NCBI GenBank assembly: GCA_018398585.1
Contig: JAGTTD010000007.1
Location: forward strand, 32,702,911-32,766,910
DNA: 64,000 bases
Reading direction: 5' to 3'
From: Simmondsia chinensis
Taxonomy: Eukaryota; Streptophyta; Magnoliopsida; Caryophyllales; Simmondsiaceae
In this document: positions 22,296 to 33,950 of the stretch, piece after piece
Position numbering within the stretch: the first letter of the stretch is position 1
How the letters are laid out: each line of letters begins with the position of its first letter
Notes under the pieces: generated by a model
Told to the model about the DNA's origin: nothing
Seen by the model: only the letters and a program-made list of their open reading frames with translations
Database searches by the model: none
Program-made: the position numbers and the translations under genes

Positions 22296-23150
22296 ATGGC
22301 GGAAACCTTAGGTTTAGGGGTTGATTGTTTGAAGCTTCAAGATAACGAGGAAGTTAGCAACGCGTTTAAGGAGCTTGTTCTGGTGAGGAAGGTGCTGTTG
22401 AAGAAACAATTCAAGCTCAGTCAGGTGCGTGCCATTTTGGGTAAGGCTGGGCCTATGAAAGACAGATTAGAGGTGCAAGAGTTGTCAGGTAACTTGTTCT
22501 TATTTCTGTTTGCTAATAGATAAGACAAAAATAAAGTCAGAGAAGGTACCTCATGGTTTTTGAGAGATACTCATCTGGTCTTCAAAGAATGGCCAGGTGA
22601 TGTTACCTTTAAGGAGTTAGATTTCACTACATCGGTCTTTTGGGTTCAGGCACAATGGAATACATTGAACTGGATGAGCATAAAAAACGCCATAAAAGTA
22701 GGAAGATTGTTTAAAGGTATCGTGAAAATTGAATCGGATGTGGATGGGGTGTGTGTTCGGTGTAAATGTGTTATGATAAAGGTAGTTATTGGTGTTAATG
22801 CCCTTCTAAAGAGGGACTTAAACTAATAAGGAATGGGATGGAGGATGCCTGGATTAACTTTAAATATGAAAGGCTACCTGATTTATATTATGCTTGCTGA
22901 AAGTTAGGTAATATCCTTAAGCAATGCATGATAGATCATTATCTTATTGTTAACCCACCTTATGATAAAACTTTGAGGGCTTTGGAATTGGGTGCCCAAA
23001 AAATAAAATTTAATGCTTCTGTGAGGGAGGCTTCAGGGTCTGGGTCTTCACATCAGATTGGCCACGGACAACTAAAGGGTTTGTCTAAGAGTCAATTGGT
23101 GAAAAAGAGAAAGGAGTCAGAAGGATTGATGATGTTATGATGTTATAGAA
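22296..23150 (+). pseudogene. L1 ORF1, RNA-binding protein remnant
   Basis: The reading MAETLGLGVDCLKLQDNEE, then FKELVLVRKVLLKKQFK, then ELSGNLFLFLFANR matches the DUF4283 region of plant LINE ORF1. After a frame break, DTHLVFKEWPGDVTFKELDF and FWVQAQWNTLN continue the family pattern. The CCHC knuckle region near 22840 (WINFKYERLPDLYYAC) is preserved at its start, then hits a stop. The protein would coat element RNA. Confidence 0.87.
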
Positions 23151-23689
23151 GTCTCCAAAAGCACATAATAAAATTACAGCTTCGCAACATACTTGTGTCT
23201 CAATTGTTGATGTGCAGGAAAAGGAGGTTGGTCAGAGGTGCAAATGACTAACAGGAAGAGAATGGCTTTGGATTCATTCAGGATGGAGGCAAGGAAAAGG
23301 GCAAGAGGGGCTAAGCAAGACCTAGTCTTTAATCTTGTGAAGAAAGACTGCTATGGGAGTTGGCATCTGCAGAAGGAGATCACAAAGTGCCTGGGAGATA
23401 ACATTTCTGCCATTTTTAAATAGGCAAGAACTGGAGACTCAGCTTACTTTTCATGCTCCTAGTCATGAGCAGATGCAACCTAGAAAGTATGCAAGGAGGT
23501 GATTCAAAATCTGAAAGAAATTGCTCATTATAAGTGTGAAATGGAGAAGTTGAAGATGCAAGCCTAGTGTTCAGTGCATGCTAATGATTGCTTAGAAATT
23601 AAGCACGAGTGCGACGGTGATGTTAATCCTTCTATCTCCTTGAATGCGGAAAGGTTTGCAAGGGTTGTCCCTTAACAACCACCTCGGGC

Positions 23690-24300
23690 TCCATGAGTGT
23701 TATATGTTGGAACTATTAAGGGTTTGGACAACACTTGACAATTCATGATCTCCGGGAGCTTATTCGGAATTACAAGCCCATTTTGATCTTTTTGGCTAAA
23801 ACAAAAAGGGGGAGATTTTGTGAGCAAAACTTTCAACAAGTTAAATTTCCTAAATGTTTATGTTATTAACCCTACAGGACAGGCTGGTAGTTTGGTGTTG
23901 GCGTGAAACGATGATATCAAAGTTGAGGTGATTCATAGCTCGAACAAGTGGATAGAGACGAGGCTCGAGATTGATAGCATTTCTAAGAAGTGGCGTCACG
24001 TGTTTATCTATGGTGAACAAGATACAACTCTCATAAGAGAGGTCTGGATTTTGTTTGAGGCTTGCTGCGGTCCAGGAACCTTTTGCTACATTAGGTGATT
24101 TCAATGCTATTTCATCTCTTCCGAATAAAGCCTTGGAAGCTCAAGTATCAAATGCACAACTTACAATTCTTAATGAAGTCTTTGATTCGTGTAAACTCAT
24201 TGAGTTAGAAACAAAAGGATGTCGATTTTCATGGGCCAGAATTTTGTGAAGGTCGTGTTCTTGTTAGGGAAAGAATTAATGAAATTACTGTGAATTATGA
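23690..24300 (+). pseudogene. L1 endonuclease domain remnant
   Basis: Blocks typical of the exo-endo-phosphatase fold appear across frames: WLKQKGGDFVSKTFNKLNF, then NPTGQAGSLVLAWNDD-like near 23880, then GDFNAISSLPNKA near 24090 (the GDFN catalytic motif), and GCRFSWAR near 24225. Stops and frame changes separate them. The domain would make the target-site nick. Confidence 0.85.
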
Positions 24301-24800
24301 TTGGTTGTCTCTTTTTGAATTTGCAGAAGTTACTCTTGTACCTGCAGTTGGTTTGGACCACTCCCCTCTACTCCTTGAAGGAAAGCAAGTTAAGCCCAAG
24401 CTAGTGTTTAGATTTGAATCGAAGTGAATGTTGGAGGAAGACTGTGCTAAGATCATTAAGGAGGGTTGGGAATAGCCAGCTAGAGGATTCAAAATGCTGA
24501 AAGCTAGTTTGAAGTCAGAGAATTGTAGGCACAAGCTAACTCATTGGTGGGGAGAACAGTGGAAGTCTAGGAAGGGATACATTGAGGAAATTATGCAAAG
24601 ATTAAACTCAATTCAAAGTGGTGTCCAAAATTTCAAGAGTCTGAAGCTGATCTTAAAGATAAGCTGGCAAAATATTAGGAGGCTGAGGAGAGATATTGGC
24701 ACCAGCATTTGAGGATCAATTAGCTCAAGTTTAAGGATAAAAATATGAAATTCTTCCAAGCTTCCACAACATCAAGGAGGAGAATTGACTCGCTAATGAA

Positions 24801-24939
24801 GATCAAAGATGGTAATGGTAATTAGGTTGAAGGTATGGAAAATGTCTGGAGGGTAGTAATCTGGGGCCTTATCAAAGATGGTAATGGTAATTAGGTTGAA
24901 GGTATGAAGAATGTCTGGAGGGTAGTAATCAGGGGCCTT
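24801..24939 (+). repeat. 69-bp near-perfect tandem duplication in the L1
   Basis: The segment 24802-24870 is repeated at 24871-24939 with a few substitutions. It lies between the endonuclease and RT parts of the dead L1 and is not part of the normal element structure. Confidence 0.92.
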
Positions 24940-25029
24940 TATACAACAAATCAGGGCACTGACTTGGAAGAAGCAGCGAAAGCCGTTCCAGCCATTGTAA
25001 CTGACTAGATGAATGCTAATTTTGTACCC

Positions 25030-25830
25030 CTTTAACCAAGACTGAAGTTTTTGATGCTGTTAAGCAACTTAGGAGATTTAAAGCTCCTGGTCCAGACAAG
25101 TTTCTAGGCATTTTCTATTTGGAGTATTGGAATACTATAGGTGGTGACGTGGTTAATGCAGTTAAGGCCTTTTTTATGATAAACAAATTTTAAGGAAATA
25201 CAGATATAACATTAATTCTAAAGATAGACAAACCCGAGTCCATGAGTCGATTCAGGCCTATAAGTCCATGTACCTTATTTATAAGATTATAGCAAAAATA
25301 GTAGCTACTAGACTAAAGTCTTTCATACTGGATCTTATTTCTCCTGAACAAGCAACTTTTGGTTCAGGCCATCAGATTCAGGATAACATTTGAGTGGCAC
25401 ATGAGGCTATGCACATGATGAGGTTGAGGAGAAGGGGAAGAAAGAGTTTCATGACTCTTAAGGTAGACCTTGCAAAGGCATATGATCAAGTTAATTGGGC
25501 TTTTTTAGAGTTCATTCTTGTCAAATTTGGGTTTCAACAGTTGTTTATTAATTGGATCATGCAGTATGTTTCAACTGTTTCAGTTATTGTTAATGGGATC
25601 CGGCTAAGAAGATTTTCTATAGAGAGAGGCCTATGCCAAGGGGATCCGTTATCTCCCTATTTATTCTTTTTATCATGGATGGGTTCTCCAGATTGATCAG
25701 TCAGGTGGTTGAGTCCAGGAGGTGGGATCCACTTTGGGTAAATAAATACACACCACCAATATCTCGCCTATTGTTTGCTGATGAATGTGTGTTGTATTTT
25801 TAGGCTAAAACTTGTTCCTGCATTAATGTT
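25030..25830 (+). pseudogene. L1 reverse transcriptase remnant
   Basis: RT blocks in order are KQLRRFKAPGPDKFLGIFYL near 25065, the long open piece 25394-25696 with FMTLKVDLAKAYDQVNWAFL and LCQGDPLSPYLFFL, and LLFADECVLYF near 25775. In the last block the catalytic FADD has become FADE. Stops and frameshifts precede and follow the open piece. Confidence 0.92.
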
Positions 25831-26469
25831 AAGAAAATAATTGATCTATTTTGCCAGGCATTAGGTCAAGAAATCAACTTTATTAAATCTAGAGCCTACT
25901 TTTCCTCTACTGTTGATGAGGACGTCAGAACATAATGTATTAATTTTTTTGTGTGGATGTGATGAGAGAAGAAAGAGAAATACTTGGGCATTTAATTGGT
26001 AAGGGGCTACTCTAAACCTAGTGCTTTGGTTCACATGCTAGATCATATCAGAAACTAACTTGGGGGTGGGCAAAATCCTTGCTATCGCATGCAAGTAGAG
26101 AGGTTTTGAATAAAACTGTCTTGTCATCAATTACTATTTACATTATGCGCTGCTTTGAAGTCCCCAAATCGTTTTGTAATAAAATTAATGGCATAATAGC
26201 TGTGTATTGGTGGAAAGGGGAGCCCCTCTCTAAACCAGGGGATTAATTGTACTAATTGGGCGACCTTAACTAAACCAAAAAAGAGGGTGGGTTAGGGTTT
26301 ACAGAATTTGAAGGTTTCAATTTAGCTCTTTTAGGTTTGCAAAACCCGGGTGCGTATTGGCTTAAAGTCATAAAAGGCATTCACTTCCCAAATTCCTCCT
26401 TTCAAAAGGCCCATTTGGGTCATAACTCTTCTTGGTGTTGGAGGAGTATTTTAGAATGAAGAGATTTCT

Positions 26470-27060
26470 TTAATGAGAATTTGCATTAGGGGGTGGGTGA
26501 TGGTAGTTCAATCAAAACGTTTAGAGATAGGTGGATTCCTGGGGTCAAATTGGAATCCTTACTAGCTCAGCAGGGGGATCGAGTAGAAGATGAAAAGGTG
26601 AATGAACTTATTTGTCATAGCTCTAGGTGTTGGGATCGTGATAAAATTAATTATCTATTCCCAACTGATATTGCCAAGAGGATTATAAGTATTCCAATAG
26701 GGGTTCCGGGGTTAATGATAGTTTGATATGGACAGGATCAAGAAATGGGGAGTATGGGGTTAAGGCTGATTGTGCTAAATGAAAATGCAGGGCCTAATTA
26801 GATAAGTCAAAGGGGGAAAGCTCATTCGTTACTTCACTTAATAAATTTATGTACTCAATTTGGAAAATTCCATGCGAGCCTAAGGTTAAATATTTTGTTT
26901 GGAGAGCGTGTCATAATGCTCTGGCAACAAAGGAAAATATGTTCAAGAGGAAGATTTGCTCTAACTAGTCATGCTTGTGGTGTGACTGTAGTATTGAATC
27001 GTTGGCCATATTTTGTTTTTTTTCCCATATGTGAGGATGACCTAGAGTTCCTTAGGGTTG
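26470..27060 (+). pseudogene. L1 zf-RVT region remnant
   Basis: MGDGSSIKTFRDRWIPG (26493-26543) is the conserved block after reverse transcriptase in plant L1 elements. SIWKIPCEPKVKYFVWRACH followed by NALATKENMF near 26900 is the zf-RVT motif. The frame is broken between them and again at about 26960. Confidence 0.87.
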
Positions 27061-27311
27061 GGTTTTAAACCTGATCCAACAGGATATCTTGGCTTCGCTC
27101 ATTGGTGGGATGATTTGATTAACTTAAGCTTAAACTTGAGGTTATTGCTTCATGTGCCTATCTTTGTTGGTAGCTATTGAAGAGAAGGTGTTCCTTTATC
27201 TTTAGGCATTACAATCTAAGTCCAATCCAAACTGGATGCAAGGCGCTGGAGGAGGCATGGGACTATAGAATGGCTAACCAGAACACTTGTTGTTTGGCTA
27301 AATTGTGTCCT

Positions 27312-27679
27312 TGATGTAGCGTGTAAGTGGAGATTTTAGGGAAAGGGAAGGATTCAATAACCTTCCCTTTAATTTTATTAAGAACTAATACAACAAGGGG
27401 GAAATTAGCTCAATTTCTTACAACCCGAGAAAAGAGAAACTAACTCTAAATCTTTAAAATAAAATCTGAACTGAATAATGAATAGACCCTAGGTTTTATC
27501 TTGTTTAAATATATGAGCTATTTGACTAAGAATAAAACATTAAAAATATAATTATAGCAAAAATCTGAAAAATAAAACTAATCCTAATAGAATTCAAACT
27601 CTATCTTCTGTTGCATCCCATCCTAGCCGCCAACCCCTTGCCGCCAACACTACTAGCCAAGATGTTGCCGGTTGAATCA
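27312..27679 (-). repeat. Gypsy 3' LTR
   Basis: Direct repeat of 32067-32438. On the minus strand the bases just before it read CCGACTTGGGGAGGA (27680-27694), the polypurine tract. The last 79 bases of the integrase frame lie inside this LTR. Confidence 0.95.
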
Positions 27680-30600
27680 TCCTCCCCAAGTCGGAGAGAA
27701 TTTGCCCTCGAATTCACCAATGTAGCTACTAAGTCATTGTCACCAAATAATGGAGTCAAGTGCTTAACGTTGAAGACGTCAGAAGTTTGCATGCCAGCTA
27801 GTAACCTAACATGGTAGGCGTTGTCATTCACTTTGCCGATGATATTCAAAGGTCCAATCTTGGGCACCATCAACTTATTGTACTCCCAAGCTGGAAACCA
27901 CTCTCGCATGAGGATGGCTTAGACCTGGTCACCAATGTTGTATTGGACCTAGCGTCTATGCTTGTCACTCGCCAAATTATACTTGGTGCAAACTTCTTGG
28001 AGACGTGCATAGGTCTACTTATGGATATCCTGGAGATTGGAAATGAAATCCCCAGCTGTACCATTCGGGCGAGTAAGATCTGGTATTGGACCCAAATCAA
28101 TCGGAGCCCTCGGTACAAACCCATACACGACCTTGAAAGGCATAAGCGTTGTACTCCTGTTGACCGAACTGTTGTAGGCTAACTCAGCCTGATAAAGCTT
28201 TTGTTCCAAACCCTTGACGTTGTCCGCAACCAAACAACGAAGCAAGTTCCCCAATGAATGGTTTGTCACCTCGGTTTGGTCATCGGTTTGAGAGTGGTGA
28301 ACTGTGCTGAAGGCAAGAGTGGTGTGCGCCATCCTCCACAATGCCTTCCATAAGAAGTTCATGAACTGGACGTCGCTATCGGAAACAATGCTTCCCGGCA
28401 AGCCATGAAGCTTGTAGACTTCCCGGAAATACATTCCCGGCACATGAACAGCATCGGCAGCTTTCTTATAACCGATAAAGTGAGCCATCTTAGAAAAATG
28501 ATCCATGACTACAAAAATTGAGTCAATTCCGACTGTAGTTCTCAGTAAGCCTAGCACAAAGTCCATACTCACATCCGTCCACGGCTGACTAGGAAGTGAT
28601 AGCGGCATGTAGAGGCTTGTGTTGGTCACACCCGCCCTTCGACACCTGACATATAAGGCAATTGACAAATCTCTCAACCTCCTTGCGCACAATTGGCCAG
28701 AAATAGCTAGCAGTAATGAGTTTTAGCATCTTGTCTCATCCCACATGTCCCGCATTGTGCTTCTCCTTAATGATCTTAAGCCACAAACTTGAATCTGGAA
28801 CACAAAGCTGATTCCCCTTGAAAAGGAACCCGTCATGGATGGAGTAACTAGAAGCTGAACTGGATTGTGCCTCTAGCCAGATCCCGCCAAAAGTAGGATC
28901 ATCCTGATACTGTTTCGCCAACTACTCAAACCCGATTATCGTGACTCTGCTTTGTGACAAGATAAGGTTCCGCCTACTTAGTGCATCCGCCACTTTGTTC
29001 AAGACACCAGATTTATGCTTTGTCATGAAGAAAAAAGGCTGAATGAAGCTCGCCCACTTGACGTGTCTATTTGACAGCTTGTCTTAGCAGTTAATATACT
29101 TCAATGTGACGTTGTCGGAGTACAATATGAATTCCTTGTTGGTGAGGTAAGACTTCCAATGCCTCAGTGCCCTTACTACCGCATAGAATTCAACATCATA
29201 AGTGGAGTAATTCAACCTACTCTCATCAGGCGTCTCACTGAAGTATGCTATTGGCCTCCCCTCTTGGCTGAGCACAGGGCTAATCCCAACCTTGGAGATG
29301 TTTGCATGAAGCTCAAATATCTTCTACAAGTCAAGTAGAGCTAATGCCGGTGCCGTGGTTAGCCTCCTCTTGACTTCTTCAAAGGCGTCAGCTGCCTCTG
29401 GAGTCCAAGCAAAGGAACTCCCCTTCATACAGTCCGTGATTGGCGCCATTACTGAATTGAATTTAGGCACGAACTGTCTATGGAACGATGCCAATCCATG
29501 GAAACTCTTGACTTTGCCAACTGTCTTTGGCGGTAGCCAGTCCCGTATCACTGCAATCTTCCCCTTTTCAGCTGATATACCATCCTTGGATACAATGAGC
29601 CTCCAAGGAAGTTTACCTCGTCCCTCATGAACTCAAGTTTCTTCAAGGCGGCAAACAGACTCTGCGCTAGCAAGTTACTCAACACTTCCTCAAGATGCCT
29701 AATATGGTCAACTCGATCCTGGCTATAAATCAAAATATCATCAAAATAGACCACAACAAACTTTTAGATGCAATGACGCAGAACCTGATTCATAAACCTT
29801 ATGAATGTGCTTGGCACGTTGGACATTCCGAATGGCATGAGTAGCCATTTGTAAAGTCCCTCTCGTGTTTTGAAGGCAGTTTTCCACTCGTCTCCAAGCG
29901 ATATTCGAATTTGGTGATATCCGCTCTTTAAGTCTAACTTCATGAATATCATCAAGTTCTACAATTGATCAAGCAACTCATCCAATCTCGAAATGGGGAA
30001 TCGATAGTGTACCTTGATCTTGTTGATAGCCCTACTGTTAACACACATCAGCCCAACTACCATCCCTCTTTGGCATCAATAGAACCAGCACTGCGTAAGG
30101 ACTCAAGCTCTCTCTGATAAACCTTTGGCGAGAAGCTCTTCTACTTGGTGTCTCAACTCCTGATGCTCTGATGGACTCATACGGTAGTGAGGCCTATTTG
30201 GCAAAGCAGCACCTGGTATCAGATCAATGCAGTGTTGGATGTCTCGTAACGGAGATAGTGCATCCGATAACTCTTTCGGAAAGATATCAGCATACTCCTT
30301 TAACAAGGAGGTAATCTCACTCGGTATCTCCCCTGGGCTCAAATTTCTCTCCTTCCCAATCAACACAAAAATGATCTTGGTGTCACCAACCTCCTTGGCG
30401 AACATGGCTCATCCCCGTATGTTCAGGTGTTGAGCTGGTAAAGCTCACGACGCCTCATCCTTCTTGGGCAACAAGATAATCTTCGTTCCCTTGAAGATGA
30501 AGCTATAGGTGTTTTCCCACCCATCATGTATGGCACTTCCATTGTATTGCCATGGCCTACCCAACAATAAATGGCAAGCATCCATGGTCACCACATCACA

Positions 30601-32035
30601 CCACACACCATCCTTATACTTCGACCCAATTGAAAAGTTAACCAAGCAACGTTTAGACGCAGTTACCTGTTTTTCCTTTTTGAGCCATGATAACTTGTAT
30701 GGATTTGGATGGGCCTCCGCCTTCAACCCCAACTTGGCGACTGCCACTTCGAACATGACGTTCTCACAACTTCTCGAATCTATCACCATGTGGCATATTC
30801 TCCTTCCAATGGTGCAGGTGGTCTGAAAGATGTTATTCCTCAGCCATCCATCTCCCTATTCCTCCCTTGGCGTAAAGCAAGTAGGCATCCTTCGTCACCT
30901 AGTACAGCGGCTTCTTCCAGTGGTGCCAACTCAGCTTGGGCTTCCTCCTCACTAACCTCGCCATCTTCTCCATGGAATTCCTAGATGTAAAGAACCTTAC
31001 CGGGTCTGTCACCCTTACGGCACTCAGCAGCATAGTGCCCCACCTCTCCATAATTGACGCAACGGGTTCTTGAAATACTCACTAAGTCTTGAGTAACCGG
31101 CTTACCGGTATTGGCAACTACTGGCCTATTATGTGTACCTTGAGTTGGCGGTGTTCTCACTTGGTCTCTTCTGCCAACTTGTGCTCCCCAGGCTCCACCA
31201 ACTTGGCGACGCCTTTGCTACCGCTTAACGTTCATGGCTCTCTGGCTTGCCTCTGAGACAAAAAAGATATCGAACATATTCAACACCTCTTGAATAGACT
31301 GCTTCAACCCACCAATGTAGCGATCCACCAATTGCTTTCCCGTCCCTGCCAAATCATTCCTGGTGACTAATGAGTAGAACTCTGTCATGTACTCCTCTAC
31401 AGATTTAGAGCCCTGAAGCAACCCTTATAGTCATTGGTACATCACTTTGGCATGATTGTGAGGTAGGAAGGCGCCTCTCATATGCTTCTTCATCTTCTCC
31501 CATGACTCTATCTTCGCCTTTCCTTGACGAAGTCGCGTAAGTTTCAACTATTACCACTAGGCGGCGGCTCTACCTCGTAACTAGGTAGCGAACAATGGCA
31601 CTTGCTTCCTCTCTGGCACCTCCTTGAACTTGTGAACCTCTTCAACCACGACAAGCCAATCCCCGAAATCCTTTGGGCATCCTCCTCCGTTGAACTCTGG
31701 GATTTCAATCTAGAATTTGGATTCCCACCTCCGATCTTCAAAGTCGGTTGTGTTGCCGGTATGGCCCAATGCCTCCTCAATCTTGAATCCGGTAGATTAG
31801 CATCCGAAAATGAATCCTAGAAACTCTCATTTGTCTTTTCTTCATCACCCGATGGCGGCGGGTGTTGGGGCTAGGTTCCCGGCACCTGCTCGAGATTTTC
31901 CTCCAATTGAATTCAGCAACGCTCAATTCGCCGGAATTTCTCCTTGATGTCATCCAACCTCCTCTCGATTTACTGTTGAAAGTCTTATTCATACACGTTT
32001 CCGACGGCGGCGTATTTGTGTTGCCCACGGGCCAT
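27601..32035 (-). pseudogene. Gypsy gag-pol polyprotein remnant
   Basis: Gag starts at 32035 (MARGQHKYAAVGNVYE, then a stop). Downstream gag blocks lie in shifting frames; an open piece at 31218-31421 includes MLQGSKSVEEYMTEFYSL. The knuckle near 31050 reads CVNYGEVGHYAAEC, with the second cysteine replaced by tyrosine. Protease (30445-30789) keeps MDACHLLLGRPWQY, but its DSGS site reads DSRS. RT holds [10 protein letters not shown] and VYFDDILIYSQ. RNase H reads YSTYDVEFYAVVRALRHWK. Integrase (28692-28015) holds DVSMDFVLGLL, DHFSKMAHF and VSDSDVQF, with S for the usual R. Its tail (27909-27601) ends inside the LTR. Confidence 0.93.
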
Positions 32036-32052
32036 CTCAAAAGTCATTCTGA

Positions 32053-32064
32053 GTTCTGATACCA
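32053..32064 (-). other. Gypsy primer-binding site
   Basis: The minus strand just inside the 5' LTR reads TGGTATCAGAAC, the initiator tRNA-Met complement with one change from TGGTATCAGAGC. It lies two bases from the LTR end. Confidence 0.9.
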
Positions 32065-32066
32065 AC

Positions 32067-32438
32067 TGATGTAGTGCATAAGTGGAGATTTTAGGGAACG
32101 AAAAGGATTCAACAGCCTTTCCTTTAATTTTATTATGAACTAATAAAACAAGGGGGTAAATTAGCTCAATTTCACACAACCTGAGAAAAGAGAAACTAAC
32201 TCTAAATCTTTAAAATAGAATCTGAATTGAATAATGAATAAACCTTAGGTTTCCTCTTGTTTAGATAGAGAAGTTATTTAACTAAGAATAAAACACTAAA
32301 AGATAATTACAACAAAAATCTGAAAAATAAAACTAATCCTAATCGAATTCAAACTTTATCTTCTGCCGCTTCCCATCCTAGCCGCCAGCCAATCCCTTAC
32401 TGCCAACACCGCCCGCCAAGATGTTGCCGGCTGCATCA
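32067..32438 (-). repeat. Gypsy 5' LTR
   Basis: Partner of the 27312-27679 repeat, differing by scattered substitutions and small indels. On the minus strand it starts TGATGCAGCC and ends CACTACATCA. Confidence 0.95.
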
Positions 32439-32443
32439 GTCCT

Positions 32444-32940
32444 ATTTTGAGCAAATGGGGATGTCCTCAGTTTTTTATTAAACTCAACTCGGATGCTAGG
32501 TGGAAGCAAGACTTGAAGGTCGCATGTGCTGTGGTGAATAGGGATCAGACTGGCTCAGTAATTTGGGGGGGGAGGGGGTGTTCCTCGATGGTGTCTACTG
32601 AACCGTTGATTGCAGAGGCCCACGCTACTCGTGCTGCGTGTTTTTTAGCATTACCATAGGAGTGGAGTGGTGTGATCATAGAATCAAATTGTAAGGAGAT
32701 CGTTGATGTTATGCATAGTATTCCTTGGTATGTTAACTCGGTTGCAAGAGATATAAATAGGCTTAGAATGCTTTTGAATATATATATTAGTTGAGTTCTT
32801 CGTGGATGCAATAGAGCAGCTCATATAGTAGCTAAACTACATTTTGTTAAATGTTGTAATCATAGGTGGTGAATAAATATTGCACCTAAACTCCGTGATA
32901 TAATTCTTTTGGATGTAGTGGATAGTTTGAAGGCTTGAGA
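32444..32940 (+). pseudogene. L1 RNase H domain (3' end of the split LINE)
   Basis: Beyond the Gypsy element the L1 reading resumes as FFIKLNSDARWKQDLKVACA, then AVVNRDQTGSVIWGGRGC, then EPLIAEAHATRAACFLALP. Further blocks are IIESNCKEIVDVMHS and NRAAHIVAKLHF. This is the RVT_3 RNase H fold. D of the first block, E of AEAHA and D of IVD correspond to expected acidic catalytic positions. One stop follows LALP and others follow. The domain is characteristic of plant L1 elements, where it degrades RNA in the RNA-DNA hybrid. Confidence 0.9.
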
Positions 32941-32999
32941 GCCGTCTGTTGACAAATAAAAAAAATAAAAGAAACTTTAATCTCTTATCTTTCAAAAAA

Positions 33000-33450
33000 A
33001 TATAACCCCATGTACAACTCTCGTATAATTTGACGTATATTTTTATTATTATTATTTTTTTTTTTTTCTCTCTCTTACTCTTCCGTATAATTAGAACGCA
33101 AATCAGGATACAGAGACAAATGGTTGCCAGTTATCAAAGCTCCAGAGGAACACCCTCGCTGCTGCAGCATCATTCATAGCCCACACACACATAGAGAGAG
33201 AAGAGAGAGAGAGAGAGAGAGGGCGCAAAAGGGAGGGAATGAGGGAGCAAATTCTCCCAGAAATACTCCCTTTTTTTTGCTAAAGTTTGGATCTTTCCTC
33301 CCTTTTTCGTTCTGGGTTTTCACAATTTGATTCTCTCTCTGTTTATAGTAGAGAAATAAGAGAAATTGTTAGTAGTTTGGAAGACAGATTCGCCATTGTT
33401 GTGATTTTGGAGGAAAACCACTTCAGATTTGTCCATCTTTCTCCATTTAA
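33000..33450 (+). promoter_or_regulatory. Promoter-proximal region and 5'UTR exon of the deSI-like gene
   Basis: The area has a poly(T)/CT tract (33050-33080), a TATAAT-like motif at 33085-33092, and a long GA tract near 33193-33221 typical of plant 5' leaders. It ends in a good splice donor AA|GTAAGG at 33450/33451. The matching acceptor is TATGCAG at 36476, giving a 3-kb intron inside the 5'UTR. Transcription start is not determined. The assignment as leader of the gene at 36526 is inferred from splice signals and orientation. Confidence 0.55.
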
Positions 33451-33675
33451 GTAAGGAGATTGTGCTTCTTCTTTTTTTTCTGTCTTTGTTTTGATTTTTG
33501 TTTTGGGTGTTTTTGTTAGTTTGAATGTGTATATGTTCTATGTTAGGGCTACATTGTGGTAGTAAGTTGTTAGATTTGGCTATTTGATTGTTTTTTGCAG
33601 TCACATTTGTCTTGGTTGCTTGTGTTTTCTTCTAATCCGTGCCTTTTTTGTCGTAATTGACCATGCTTTGAGCAA

Positions 33676-33950
33676 GATCTGTCAAGGAACCAACTGTGCC
33701 TAAAGATTAAGCTGATGGGTAAAGGCTCATAAATGACTTTTATACTTTAACATGCCCCTTCATGTGAATGCCTTTTGGGCTTGAAGTGTCAACGTGATAT
33801 TTTGTGCTTGAATAATGTTAATATAGCTATTGTGATTTGAACTGGTGACTTCTTGGTCATCGATGCTTTGATAACATGTCAAGGAACCAGTCGTCCCAAA
33901 AGCTTAAGCTTATGGGTAAAGGCACATGATTGATTTTTATACTTTTAACA
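33676..33950 (+). repeat. Two copies of an interspersed repeat in the 5'UTR intron
   Basis: Related phrases at about 33678-33752 and 33878-33952 share GTCAAGGAACCA, AAGCTKATGGGTAAAGGC and TTTTATACTTT, 200 bp apart. The same sequence family, in the opposite orientation, occurs in the third intron at 39202-39690. Confidence 0.8.

Larger units (their letters stand above)
27312..32438 (-). mobile_element. Ty3/Gypsy LTR retrotransposon, complete but coding-dead
   Basis: A complete element on the minus strand with LTRs at 27312-27679 (368 bp) and 32067-32438 (372 bp) that start TGATGTAG and end ATCA. A perfect 5-bp target duplication GTCCT (27307-27311 and 32439-32443) flanks it. Domain order gag, zinc knuckle, protease, RT, RNase H, integrase is Gypsy type. 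It interrupts the L1 LINE between zf-RVT and RNase H. Its pol end runs into the 3' LTR, as in CRM-type chromoviruses; the lineage is inferred. Confidence 0.96.
22262..32960 (+). mobile_element. L1-type LINE, split by a Gypsy element
   Basis: A plant L1 LINE of about 5.6 kb after removing the Gypsy insertion at 27312-32438. In order it has an ORF1 with DUF4283-like and zinc-knuckle regions, endonuclease, reverse transcriptase, zf-RVT, and then, beyond the Gypsy element, an RNase H domain ending in an A-rich tail (32956-32975). All parts are on the plus strand and heavily mutated. It starts immediately after the RTE tail at 22261; no target duplication was identified. Confidence 0.9.

Noticed and set aside
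32447..32940. Stand-alone host RNase H-like gene
   Set aside because: It is the end of the L1 LINE, separated from the rest by the Gypsy element; it contains stops and has an A-rich tail.
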